Assembly (NCBI GenBank): GCA_044234625.1
Contig: JBIIIP010000041.1
Location: 1 to 25,398 of the forward strand
Reading direction: 5' to 3'
Length of the DNA stretch: 25,398 nt
DNA from: CACORA01 sp044234625
GTDB lineage: Bacteria > Planctomycetota > Planctomycetia > Pirellulales > UBA1268
Shown: positions 9,358-17,082 of the stretch, in pieces
Layout of the letters: each line of letters begins with the position of its first letter
Position numbering within the stretch: position 1 is the first letter of the stretch
Notes under the pieces: model-generated
What the model was told of the DNA's origin: nothing
The model's input: only the letters and a program-made list of their open reading frames with translations
Databases searched by the model: none
Made by a program: the position numbers and the translations under genes

Positions 9358-9816
9358 TCAGCTCTCGGACGGCGCGGCGGGCGGGGTGCCGAGCTGGGCG
9401 AAGAGTTGTAGCACGCCGTTAAAGTGCGCGAGCCGCGGCCCGTAGCGGTCGATGAATTCGCCGAGCGCGTACTCGCTCTCGGCGTAATCGTCGGCGTTTT
9501 CAAAGGCCTCGCGGGCGACGCTGGCGAGAAATTCGGTGTGCACCTTGGCCAGCGATTCGGCGGCATGTCGGCACGATGCGGCCAGTTCGGGATTGGCCTC
9601 GCGCCACGCCTTCAGCTCCGCGGCCCGCTGCCGCTGCTGCAGCGACACCTGGTTGAGCAGTTCTCCGAGAAGTTCGCACGAGCGGTGCTGAACCTTCAGC
9701 AGGTCGTGGAGCAGCCGGTTCGTTTCGCTCAGTTCGCCTGCGGATAGCGCGGCCGACCCCCGGGTGACTGTGTTGGCGGAAATGTCGAGTTGGGTGAAAA
9801 CCGGCACGTCGCTCAT
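9358..9816 (-). CDS. Unknown 152-aa helical protein, first gene of the operon
   Basis: I do not recognise a named family. The product is soluble, acidic and almost entirely alpha-helical in character. Residues 28-75 are rich in Leu, Gln, Arg and Glu (SETNRLLHDLLKVQH, LLNQVSLQQRQRAAELKAW) and look like a coiled coil. A second helical half ends in FNGVLQLFAQLGTPP. There is no signal peptide, membrane segment or Cys pair motif. The ATG at 9816 has GGGAG about 8 bases upstream. It begins the minus-strand group that continues with the adenylating enzyme 41 bp later, so it may be an accessory or oligomerisation partner of that pathway, but this rests on position only. It diverges from the 173-aa gene. 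Confidence 0.75.
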   Translation of the reverse strand: MSDVPVFTQLDISANTVTRGSAALSAGELSETNRLLHDLLKVQHRSCELLGELLNQVSLQQRQRAAELKAWREANPELAASCRHAAESLAKVHTEFLASVAREAFENADDYAESEYALGEFIDRYGPRLAHFNGVLQLFAQLGTPPAAPSES

Positions 9817-10059
9817 CGAACAACTCCCGAAGCGGATGAACGTATGGTAGGCCGGGGGCTACGGTTTTTCCATGAACGGACCCGTTTCCCGCCTCGTTTT
9901 CGGCACAGCCGTCAGGGTTTGCACAGTTTGGGGGCGGCGGCCGACGGCCGTCCGGCTTCCGACGCCGGCCACCGGGCTCGTTCAAGGCGCGGCGCAGGAT
10001 GTCCGATGGATGCCAGGAGGCCGGCAGGGAAGCCGGGCCTTGGTCCCTGACGGTCTGTC

Positions 10060-10075
10060 CGCCGGCAAACCGGCG
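10060..10075 (+). promoter_or_regulatory. Leader hairpin before the 173-aa gene
   Basis: A perfect 6-bp stem (CGCCGG/CCGGCG) with a CAAA loop ends 14 bases before the ATG at 10090. A further CAGGGA/TCCCTG pair lies just upstream (from about 10026). No purine-rich ribosome binding site is visible in this leader. The divergent region 9817-10089 otherwise shows no gene and no promoter I would defend. Confidence 0.25.
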
Positions 10076-10089
10076 ACGGTTCTGCATCC

Positions 10090-10611
10090 ATGGAGCAGCA
10101 GTCCGGAACATCCGCCGTGCCGACGGCGTTCGGATTCCTGACCGCCATCGACTCGCCGACGCATGGCGTGTTTGGGGGCTATCTGCTCGTGGATCCGGTC
10201 GGCAGGCCGCTCGAGTTCCATTGCACCGCCCCGGTGAGGGTGACTCGCGCCCAGCAGATCCTCTACGGCGCCACGCTGCCGAGCCAGCTGCACGGCCGCC
10301 AGATCGGCGCCGCGCTGCTCGCCGAGGCCACCGTCACGCCGGCGGTGGTGCTCACCGACATCGACGCGATGCTCACGGTGCGTCCGCACACGAGCCTCCC
10401 GGTCGCGCTCGTGAAGCAGCTGGATGGGCCGGAGGACGAGCCGCCGACGGGGGCGTTTCGGCTCGGGGCGTCCGCCGTCAATCCGCACGCCGCCGATGCC
10501 GCGGATGCCGCTGCCATCCGCGCGCGGCTCGAGGAGCTCGTCGCGGCCGTGGATCTGGCAGAGCCATTTGCGCGGATCCGCGCGGCGATCGACGAAGCCC
10601 AGCGCCACTGA
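10090..10611 (+). CDS. Unknown 173-aa protein paired with a SNF2-type ATPase
   Basis: I cannot assign a family. The protein opens with a glycine and aromatic rich block, GVFGGYLLVDPVGRPLEFHC at about 26-45, followed by ILYGATLPSQLHGRQIGAALL near 58-78 and VVLTDIDAML near 86-95. The C-terminal third is Ala-rich and helical. The pattern of short beta strands then helices suggests a compact mixed alpha/beta domain; no signal peptide or membrane span is present. The ATG at 10090 lacks a clear ribosome binding site. The stop is 18 bases before the GTG of the SNF2-type gene, which has its own AGGAG, so the two are almost certainly co-transcribed and may work together. Confidence 0.8.
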   Translation: MEQQSGTSAVPTAFGFLTAIDSPTHGVFGGYLLVDPVGRPLEFHCTAPVRVTRAQQILYGATLPSQLHGRQIGAALLAEATVTPAVVLTDIDAMLTVRPHTSLPVALVKQLDGPEDEPPTGAFRLGASAVNPHAADAADAAAIRARLEELVAAVDLAEPFARIRAAIDEAQRH

Positions 10612-10629
10612 CGGCGGACGGAGGAGCCC

Positions 10630-12378
10630 GTGCTGGAGCCGAGCGTTGCCGTCACCGTGCGTTCCCTGCGCGGCTTCGATCTCGCGCCGGCCGAGACGGC
10701 CATCGCGAGCCAGGTCGCGTTGCCGCTGCCGCGGCCGCTGGCACTGCGGCTCCCCATCGACCCGATCCGCCCGGCCACCGTGCGGGTGCCGCTGCTCGAA
10801 GGTGCCGTGCGGGTGACGTCGCACTGCTTCGGTGCGGCGATGTCCGCTGCGGCGTCTCCTGCGCCACGGGAAACGCCCCGCGGCCCGGGCGGCGCCGGGG
10901 CCCCTGGGCATGCGCCGTCGGCCGCCCCCAAGCGCACCCGGATCATCGCCCCGGGCGACGTGGTGAAACTCTCCGAGCGGCTGTTCTTCGTCCTCCAACC
11001 CGACCTGGAGACGACGTTGGAGACGAGCAACCTCGCGTTTCCGCGGCCTCCGTTTCCGTTTCAACTCGACGGCATGGCGTTTCTCATGCCGCGGCACGGC
11101 GCGATCCTCGCCGACGAGATGGGGCTCGGCAAATCGATGCAGGCGATCTCGGCGCTGCGGCTGCTCGTGAGGTCCGGCCAGGTGCGGCGCGTGCTCGTGG
11201 TCTGCCCGAAGGGACTCGTTTCCAACTGGACCCGCGAGCTGGCCGACTGGGCGCCGGAACTGCTGGTGGCCGTCATCGAGGGTGATCCCCTCCGCCGCCG
11301 CTGGCAATGGACGCTCGAGGACGTGCCGGTGAAGGTGGCCAATTACGAGGCCGTGGTCCGCGACCGCGAGCTCGTCGCCGAGCTGGGGTTGTCGTTCGAC
11401 CTCGTCGTGCTCGACGAGGCGCAGCGGATCAAGAACCGGTCGAGCAACACGCACCAGGCGGTCAATGCCCTGGGCCGGAAGCGGAGCTGGGCGCTCACGG
11501 GCACGCCGGTGGAGAACACCGCCGAGGACCTGGTCTCGCTGTTCGAATTCGTCGCCCCGGGCCACGTGAACGACCGCATGTCACCCCGGGCTCTCGGGGC
11601 TACGGCGGCTGACTACGTGCTCCGGCGAACCAAGGATAAGGTGCTCACCGACCTGCCGCCGCGGATGAACCGTGACGAGCGCATCGAACTCTCTGCCGAG
11701 CAGCGGGAGACCTACCGCCGGGCCGAGGAGGAGGGCGTGTTGCGGCTTTCGGCCTTGGGCAACGAGGCGACCATCCAGAACGTCTTCGAACTCGTGCTCC
11801 GGCTCAAGCAGATCTGCAATTTCGACACGGCCACCGGCGAGAGCGCGAAGCTCGATTGCCTCGTCGCCGAACTGGAGGAGGTGCAGGCCAGCGGCAAGAA
11901 GGCGCTCGTCTTCAGCCAGTGGGTGGAGACGATCGGCCGGCTCGAGGGGAAGCTCGCCCGCTTCGGGGCGCTGGAGTATCACGGCGGCATGTCGACCGCC
12001 GCCCGCGACGACACGATCCGCCGCTTCCGGAATGAAAAGCGGCATTCGGTGCTGCTGCTTTCCTACGGCGCCGGGGCCGTGGGGCTGAACCTGCAGTTCT
12101 CGCAGTACGTGTTTCTCTTCGACCGGTGGTGGAACCCGGCGATCGAGGATCAGGCCATCAATCGGGCGCACCGCATCGGTGCCGCCGGCGCGGTGACGGT
12201 CACGCGGTTTCTCTCGGTTGACACGATCGAGGAGCGGATCGACGAGGTGCTTCGCAAGAAGCGGGATCTCTCCGACACGATCCTCTCGCAGGCTGAGCCG
12301 CCGGCCGCGTCGGGCCTCACGGCCGACGACCTGTTTGCCCTGTTCAAGCTCCCGGCCCCGCGCCGTGCGGCGGCCTGA
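10630..12378 (+). CDS. Compact SNF2-family DNA-dependent ATPase
   Basis: A superfamily 2 ATPase of the SNF2/Rad54-like class, 582 residues, which would translocate on DNA and remodel protein-DNA complexes. Motif I is ADEMGLGKS (161-169), motif II LDEAQRIKN (261-269), motif III ALTGTPVEN (288-296), motif IV KALVFSQW (424-431), motif V LLSYGAGAVGLNL (476-488) and motif VI WWNPAIEDQAINRAHRIG (500-517). All are intact. Residues 1-70 form an unfamiliar N-terminal region, then a Pro/Ala/Gly-rich linker (about 72-100). It is short beside common bacterial relatives of about 900-1,100 residues, lacking a SWIM or long N-terminal extension. The GTG at 10630 has AGGAG five bases upstream. It follows the 173-aa gene by 18 bp and precedes mnmG by 24 bp. 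Confidence 0.9.
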   Translation: MLEPSVAVTVRSLRGFDLAPAETAIASQVALPLPRPLALRLPIDPIRPATVRVPLLEGAVRVTSHCFGAAMSAAASPAPRETPRGPGGAGAPGHAPSAAPKRTRIIAPGDVVKLSERLFFVLQPDLETTLETSNLAFPRPPFPFQLDGMAFLMPRHGAILADEMGLGKSMQAISALRLLVRSGQVRRVLVVCPKGLVSNWTRELADWAPELLVAVIEGDPLRRRWQWTLEDVPVKVANYEAVVRDRELVAELGLSFDLVVLDEAQRIKNRSSNTHQAVNALGRKRSWALTGTPVENTAEDLVSLFEFVAPGHVNDRMSPRALGATAADYVLRRTKDKVLTDLPPRMNRDERIELSAEQRETYRRAEEEGVLRLSALGNEATIQNVFELVLRLKQICNFDTATGESAKLDCLVAELEEVQASGKKALVFSQWVETIGRLEGKLARFGALEYHGGMSTAARDDTIRRFRNEKRHSVLLLSYGAGAVGLNLQFSQYVFLFDRWWNPAIEDQAINRAHRIGAAGAVTVTRFLSVDTIEERIDEVLRKKRDLSDTILSQAEPPAASGLTADDLFALFKLPAPRRAAA

Positions 12379-12402
12379 GCGTTTGTTGGTACGATCGTTG
12401 GC

Positions 12403-14250
12403 ATGGCATGCCGTTATGACTACGACGTGGTCGTCGTCGGCGCCGGGCACGCCGGCGTGGAGGCGGCCTGCGCCGCTGCGCGGCTCGGGGCCCGCGTGGC
12501 CCTGCTCACGGCCAATTGCGACACGGTCGGCCAGATGAGCTGCAATCCGGCGATCGGCGGCGTCGGCAAGGCGCAGCTCGTTCGCGAGGTTGATGCCCTC
12601 GGCGGCGTGATGGGCCGGGCGATCGACGCGACGGGCATCCAGTTCCGCGTGCTCAACCGCTCCAAGGGACCGGCGATGCACGGCCCCCGGGCTCAGGCCG
12701 ACAAAAAGCTCTACCAGATGGAGGTGAAGCGGATCGTCGAGGAGACGCCGGGCCTCGATCTCCGCCAGGAGACGGTCGAGGACCTGCTGCTCGACCCGCC
12801 CGCGGCGGGCGGAAGCGGCGGGCCGGGCTGGGCGATCAACGGGGTCCGCACCCGAGGCGATGCGGAATACCGTGCGGCGGCGGTGGTGCTCACGACGGGC
12901 ACGTTTCTCCAGGCGATCATGCATACCGGCGAGGCGCAGACCGCGGGCGGCCGGGCAGGGGAGGGAACGACGTCGGGCGTGAGCCGCGCGCTGGCCCATG
13001 CCGGCATTCGCATCGAGCGGTTCAAGACGGGCACTCCCTGCCGGCTGTCGGCGAAAGGGATCGACTTCGGCCAGCTTGCGATCCAGCCCGGCGACGCCGA
13101 CCCGCAGCCCTTCTCATTTCTCACCGACGCCATTCTTCAGGAGCAGATGGTCTGCTGGATCACCCGCACCACGCCCGAGATCCACGATCTGATCCGGGCG
13201 AACCTCCATCGGGCGCCCATGTACACCGGGCAGATCGAGTCGCGCGGGCCGCGCTACTGCCCGAGCATCGAAGACAAGGTCGTGCGGTTTGCCGACAAGG
13301 ACAGCCACCAGCTGTTTCTGGAGCCCGAAGGTCGGCGGACACAGGAGATCTACGTCAACGGCATCTCCACGAGCCTGCCCCGCGACGTGCAGGACGCGAT
13401 GATCGGCATGGTGCCGGGCCTCGAGCGGGCGCGGATCATGCGGTATGGCTACGCCGTCGAATACGACTACTGCCCGCCCGATCAACTGGCGGCCACGCTG
13501 GAGAGCAAGCGTGTGCGCGGGCTCTTTTGCGCCGGGCAGATCAACGGCACCACCGGCTACGAGGAGGCCGCGGCGCAGGGGCTCGTGGCGGGGGCGAACG
13601 CGGCGCTCGCGGTCGCCGGCCGCGGCCCGCTGGTGCTCGAGCGCGAGGATTCCTACATCGGCGTGCTGATCGACGACCTCGTCACCCGCGGTGTCGATGA
13701 GCCCTACCGGATGTTCACCAGCCGCGCCGAGCACCGCCTCGCCCTGCGGCACGACAACGCCGACCGCCGCCTCACGCCCACGGCCATCCGCCTCGGGTTG
13801 GCCGAGCCGGAGCGGATCGCGCGGCTGGAGGCCAAGCAGGCCGAGATCGATGCCGCGCTGGCCGTCCTGGCGGCGCACCGCGTGGAGGGCGTGTCGTTGG
13901 CGGAGCGCTTGCGGCGGCCCGAGGTGCGGTGGGAGCACTGCGTGGCGGTGCGTCCCGAGCTTGCGGGCGTGTCGCGCGACGGCGCCACCCAGATCGAAAA
14001 CGACATCCGTTACGCGGGCTACCTCGCCGTGGAACGGGAGCGGATCGCGCGGCGGCGGCAGCTCGCCGAGCGGATCATTCCCGAGGGCTTCGACTATGCG
14101 ACGGTGCGGCATCTGCGGGCCGAGGCCCGGGAGAAGCTCGACCGCATCCGGCCGCGGACGCTCGCCCAGGCCGGCCGTGTGAGCGGGATCACGCCGGCCG
14201 ACCTGGCGCTGGTGCTGATCGCGCTGGAGCGCCGCGTGGGCGGGGCGTGA
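12403..14250 (+). CDS. mnmG: tRNA uridine-5-carboxymethylaminomethyl modification enzyme MnmG
   Basis: The FAD subunit of the MnmE-MnmG complex, which installs the cmnm5 group on the wobble uridine of certain tRNAs. The 615-residue product has the FAD dinucleotide motif VVGAGHAG at residues 11-18, then MSCNPAIGGVGKAQLVREVD near 45-64 and KGPAMHGPRAQADK near 88-101. The two family signatures are GPRYCPSIEDK near 282 and GTTGYEEAAAQGLVAG near 382. The C-terminal helical MnmE/tRNA-binding region is complete. Length is standard (E. coli 629). The ATG at 12403 lacks a clear Shine-Dalgarno sequence. It sits inside a plus-strand run after the SNF2 gene and its stop abuts the glycosyltransferase gene, with which a GTGA overlap is possible. 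mnmE is not in the window. Confidence 0.97.
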   Translation: MACRYDYDVVVVGAGHAGVEAACAAARLGARVALLTANCDTVGQMSCNPAIGGVGKAQLVREVDALGGVMGRAIDATGIQFRVLNRSKGPAMHGPRAQADKKLYQMEVKRIVEETPGLDLRQETVEDLLLDPPAAGGSGGPGWAINGVRTRGDAEYRAAAVVLTTGTFLQAIMHTGEAQTAGGRAGEGTTSGVSRALAHAGIRIERFKTGTPCRLSAKGIDFGQLAIQPGDADPQPFSFLTDAILQEQMVCWITRTTPEIHDLIRANLHRAPMYTGQIESRGPRYCPSIEDKVVRFADKDSHQLFLEPEGRRTQEIYVNGISTSLPRDVQDAMIGMVPGLERARIMRYGYAVEYDYCPPDQLAATLESKRVRGLFCAGQINGTTGYEEAAAQGLVAGANAALAVAGRGPLVLEREDSYIGVLIDDLVTRGVDEPYRMFTSRAEHRLALRHDNADRRLTPTAIRLGLAEPERIARLEAKQAEIDAALAVLAAHRVEGVSLAERLRRPEVRWEHCVAVRPELAGVSRDGATQIENDIRYAGYLAVERERIARRRQLAERIIPEGFDYATVRHLRAEAREKLDRIRPRTLAQAGRVSGITPADLALVLIALERRVGGA

Positions 14251-14270
14251 GCGGAATCGTGAGGCAGCGG

Positions 14271-15575
14271 ATGCGGATCGTGCACATCACGGCCGGAGCG
14301 GGGGGCAGGCTCTGCGGCTCGTGCCTCCACGACAACACGCTCGTGCGGGCGCTTCAGGCCCGGGGCCGCGACGCGATCCTCCTGCCCGCCTACGTGCCGA
14401 CGACGACCGACGAGGACAACGTCGCCGAGCGGCGGATCGTGATGGGCGGGGTGAACGTGTGGCTGCAGGAGCACGTGCCGCTGTTTCGCCACACGCCGGC
14501 CGCCCTCGATCGGCTCCTCGATTCGCGGTGGCTGTTGGAATGGCTCTCCGGCCGCACTGGCGCAACCCGGCCCGCCGACCTCGGCGGCCTGACCGCCTCG
14601 TCGCTGGAAGGGGAGCGCGGTCGCCAGCGCAAGGAGGTGGAGAAACTCGCGCGGCTGCTGGCGGAGGAATTCCGCCCCGACGTGGTGCATCTCTCCAACG
14701 CGTTGCTACTCGGCCTCGCCCGCCGGATCCGCGCGGTGACTGGTGCGGCGATCGTCTGCAGCCTGTCGGGGGAAGACATCTTCATCGAGCGGATCCCGGA
14801 GCCGCAGCACGCGCGGGTGCGCGGCCTGCTCCGCGAACGGGCGGCCGACGTCGACCGCTTCGTGGCCCTGAACGGCTTCTTCGCCGGTTTCATGGCGGGC
14901 TATCTGGACGTGCCGCGGGATCGCATCGCCGTGATCCCGCACGGCATCGACCCGGCGGGATTCCCCGCAACGCCCCCCGACCTGGGCGCGCGGCGGGCGG
15001 GCCACGGCGGCGGGGTCGTGGTGGGCTCCCTGGCCCGCGCCTGCCCCGAGAAAGGGCTCGACGTGCTCATCCGCGCCCTGGCGATCGCGCGGCACACGCA
15101 CGACGTGCGGCTCCGCGCCGCCGGTGCGGTCGTCGATGCGGAGCGGGGCTACCTCGCCCACTGCCTCGGCCTGGCCCGTGATCTGGGCGTGCACGAGCAC
15201 TTCGCCTGGCTCGGCCAGGTGGATCGCGCGGGCAAGCTCGCGCTTTTCGAGGAGATCGACATCTTCGCCATGCCGACGGTGTTTCCCGAGGCCAAGGGAA
15301 TGCCGGTGATCGATGCCATGGCGGCTGGGGTGCCGGTCGTGGCGCCGGCCCACGGCGCGTTTCCAGAATTGCTCGACGGCGAGCGGGCGGGCGTGTTGCA
15401 CCCGGCCGGCGATTCCGCCGCGCTCGCGCGGGCGATCGTGGCGCTCGTCGACGGTGTGGACGACGCGGCCCGCCGCGGCGCCCATGGCCATGCGATCGTG
15501 CGGTCGCGGCATCTGGCCGACCACATGGCTGCCGCGCACGAATCGCTCTACGCGGGCCTGCGCGGAGCGTCCTGA
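14271..15575 (+). CDS. Family 4-type glycosyltransferase
   Basis: A GT-B fold glycosyltransferase of 434 residues that would move a sugar from an activated donor to an acceptor, probably in envelope or exopolysaccharide synthesis. The N-terminal domain starts RIVHITAGAGGRLCGSCLHD, a glycine-rich first loop in the usual place. The C-terminal donor domain shows VVVGSLARACPEKGLDVLIRA near 247-267 and the family's donor-site block FPEAKGMPVIDAMAAG near 339, followed by VPVVAPAHGAFPELL. The second acid of the E-x7-E pair is Asp here. The ATG at 14271 has GAGG at 6 bases; a GTG at 14247 overlapping the mnmG stop (GTGA) is an alternative adding eight residues. The gene converges with the TerC gene. 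Confidence 0.87.
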   Translation: MRIVHITAGAGGRLCGSCLHDNTLVRALQARGRDAILLPAYVPTTTDEDNVAERRIVMGGVNVWLQEHVPLFRHTPAALDRLLDSRWLLEWLSGRTGATRPADLGGLTASSLEGERGRQRKEVEKLARLLAEEFRPDVVHLSNALLLGLARRIRAVTGAAIVCSLSGEDIFIERIPEPQHARVRGLLRERAADVDRFVALNGFFAGFMAGYLDVPRDRIAVIPHGIDPAGFPATPPDLGARRAGHGGGVVVGSLARACPEKGLDVLIRALAIARHTHDVRLRAAGAVVDAERGYLAHCLGLARDLGVHEHFAWLGQVDRAGKLALFEEIDIFAMPTVFPEAKGMPVIDAMAAGVPVVAPAHGAFPELLDGERAGVLHPAGDSAALARAIVALVDGVDDAARRGAHGHAIVRSRHLADHMAAAHESLYAGLRGAS

Positions 15576-15584
15576 AAGCAGCGT

Positions 15585-15609
15585 GGCTCAAGCGCGTTCC
15601 GCGCGAGCC
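15585..15609. terminator. Hairpin between convergent genes, possible two-way terminator
   Basis: Between the glycosyltransferase stop (15575) and the TerC-family stop (15622), GGCTC-AA-GCGCG pairs with CGCGC-GAGCC around a TTC loop: 10 base pairs with a 2-base bulge. Neither side has a proper T run, so as an intrinsic terminator it is imperfect, but its placement between convergent stops fits a shared 3' end. Confidence 0.4.
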
Positions 15610-15621
15610 GCCGGCAGTGCG

Positions 15622-16710
15622 TCAGGAAACGGGGGAATCCGGCCCGTGGCCGGCGATTTCGGCCCCGTCGCGGCGCTCGGGAAAGAGGAGCGACGCCGCC
15701 ACGCTCGTGCCGATGAGGGCCACGATCACCAGGAGCGACGTGGCGGGATGCACGAGATGCCCCTTGGCGTGGGCATCCCAGCCGCCCAGGCCCGCCAGCC
15801 ACTCGTTGTGGCGGGCGGCCTCGGCGATCATCTTGCAGCCCACGAACACGAGCACGGCTGACAGGCCGTAGTTCAGGAAGCGGAACATGTCCATCACGCC
15901 TGCGAGCAGGAAATAGAGGGCCCGCAGGCCGAGGATCGCGAACACGTTGCTCGTGAAGGCGATGAACCGCATGTAATGCGTGCCCGGCGAGACGACGCCG
16001 AGGATGGCCGGCACGCTGTCGACTGCGAACAGCACGTCGGTGCTCTCCACGACGAGAAGCACGAGAAACAGCGGCGTCGCCATGAGCCTGCCGTTTTCGC
16101 GGATGAAGAACTTGTCGCCCTCCGAGTGCGAGGCGACGGGGATGATCCGGCGGACCGTCTTGATGAGGAAGTTGTCGCCCGGGTCGTGCTTCTCCTCGCT
16201 GAAGGCCAGCTTGATGCCGGTGTAGACGAGGAAGCCGCCGAACACCCACAGCACCCACTTGTACCGCTCGACCAGTTCCGCCCCGAGCAGGACGAACGTG
16301 AGTCGCATCAGCACCGCGCCGAGGATGCCCCAGAAAAGCACGCGGTACTGGTATTTCAGCGGCACCCCGAAATAGGCGAACACGACGGCGAACACAAACA
16401 CGTTGTCCATCGACAACGACCACTCGACGAGATAGCCGGTGAGGAACTCGATGGCCGCCTTGCCCCCCAGCCACCACCAGACGTAGCCGTTGAAGGAGAG
16501 GGCCAAGGCCGACCAGAAGCATGTCCAGAACGCGCTCTCGCGCAGGCTCGGCTCGTGCGAGTGCTTGTGGAAGACGGTGAGGTCGAGGACGAGGAGGATG
16601 GCCACCGCGGCCCCGAAGACAAGCCAGTGGATCATCTGGATGGGGCTCGCGCCGGCGGGCAGGGCGGGGGCGGCCGCGGCGGCGTCGGCCAGGAAGACTG
16701 CGAGGGGCAC
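15622..16710 (-). CDS. TerC/Alx-family integral membrane protein
   Basis: A polytopic inner-membrane protein of 362 residues in the TerC family, related to Alx, implicated in metal (especially manganese) homeostasis and tellurite resistance. About eight or nine membrane spans can be seen. The two family acidic motifs are present: SLSMDNVFVFAVVF at 98-111 and VVESTDVLFAVDSVPAIL at 220-237, inside symmetric halves. A polar loop at about 171-208 separates them. The GTG at 16710 is used since the nearest ATG is out of frame; AGGA lies about 11 bases upstream. The first 25 residues are Ala/Pro-rich and less conserved-looking, so Met26 is a possible alternative start. It stands alone on the minus strand. 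I looked for a manganese-type leader and found none. Confidence 0.92.
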   Translation of the reverse strand: MPLAVFLADAAAAAPALPAGASPIQMIHWLVFGAAVAILLVLDLTVFHKHSHEPSLRESAFWTCFWSALALSFNGYVWWWLGGKAAIEFLTGYLVEWSLSMDNVFVFAVVFAYFGVPLKYQYRVLFWGILGAVLMRLTFVLLGAELVERYKWVLWVFGGFLVYTGIKLAFSEEKHDPGDNFLIKTVRRIIPVASHSEGDKFFIRENGRLMATPLFLVLLVVESTDVLFAVDSVPAILGVVSPGTHYMRFIAFTSNVFAILGLRALYFLLAGVMDMFRFLNYGLSAVLVFVGCKMIAEAARHNEWLAGLGGWDAHAKGHLVHPATSLLVIVALIGTSVAASLLFPERRDGAEIAGHGPDSPVS

Positions 16711-16779
16711 GAGAATGCATTCCTGCGGAGGGCTGGGGGCTGCAGCGTCCGTGGCAGCCGTTCACGCCGCGGAATCTTA

Positions 16780-16801
16780 GCAGACTGTGTCACAAGTCTG
16801 C
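16780..16801. promoter_or_regulatory. Palindrome about 70 bp upstream of the TerC-family start
   Basis: GCAGACT-GTG and CAC-A-AGTCTGC form a near-perfect 10-bp inverted repeat with a single central T and one bulged A. It is operator-like in size and lies 70-91 bp before the TerC-family GTG. It also coincides with the left end of repeat R2, so it may simply belong to the repeat. No bound regulator can be named. Confidence 0.3.
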
Positions 16802-16846
16802 CCGAGCAGGATGCGAGGACCGTCGACCCAGGAAACCCTCGGCGTT
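16783..16846 (+). repeat. Dispersed repeat family R2, copy 1
   Basis: This 64-bp stretch aligns without gaps to the reverse complement of 21332-21395, 54 of 64 bases identical by my count. The last 27 bases (16820-16846, containing GTCGACCCAGGAAACC) are identical in both. It lies in the 372-bp gene-free region 16711-17082 upstream of the TerC-family gene and 45 bp before repeat R1 copy 2. It has no coding potential and its function is unknown. Confidence 0.7.
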
Positions 16847-16891
16847 GCCGCGGCTGCGCCGTTGGGGGAAGCCGAAGTTGCCCGTCGCGTA

Positions 16892-17045
16892 GGTCGGGGG
16901 TGCCCACGCCCCATCGCCGGACGTTCACTCCGGCCCTCCGGGCCTCCGCTCTCTCGGAGGCGGCTTCGCTCCGCCATCCGTGGCTGCGCTGGCCGCCAAC
17001 GCCGGCTCCAGGGGCATGGGCACCCCCTCCCGTTTCGGCTGGAAA
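16892..17045. repeat. Dispersed intergenic repeat family R1, copy 2, with terminal inverted repeats
   Basis: This 154-bp element shares its ends with the copy at 43-228. Its termini are 17-base inverted repeats matching at 16 of 17 positions (16896-16912 against 17011-17027, core TGCCCACGCCCC). Inside, 16942-16948 and 16955-16961 make a perfect 7-bp stem. It occupies the right part of the gene-free region 16711-17082, directly behind R2. No open frame inside it is convincing. Confidence 0.65.
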
Positions 17046-17082
17046 ATCACCCCCCAAAAACTCCAAAAGTCGAAGCTAGAAA

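Noticed and set aside
16711..16830. Manganese (yybP-ykoY-type) riboswitch upstream of the TerC-family gene
   Set aside because: TerC-family genes are often preceded by this leader, so I read the minus strand for its conserved loops; neither is present, only a palindrome and repeat sequence.
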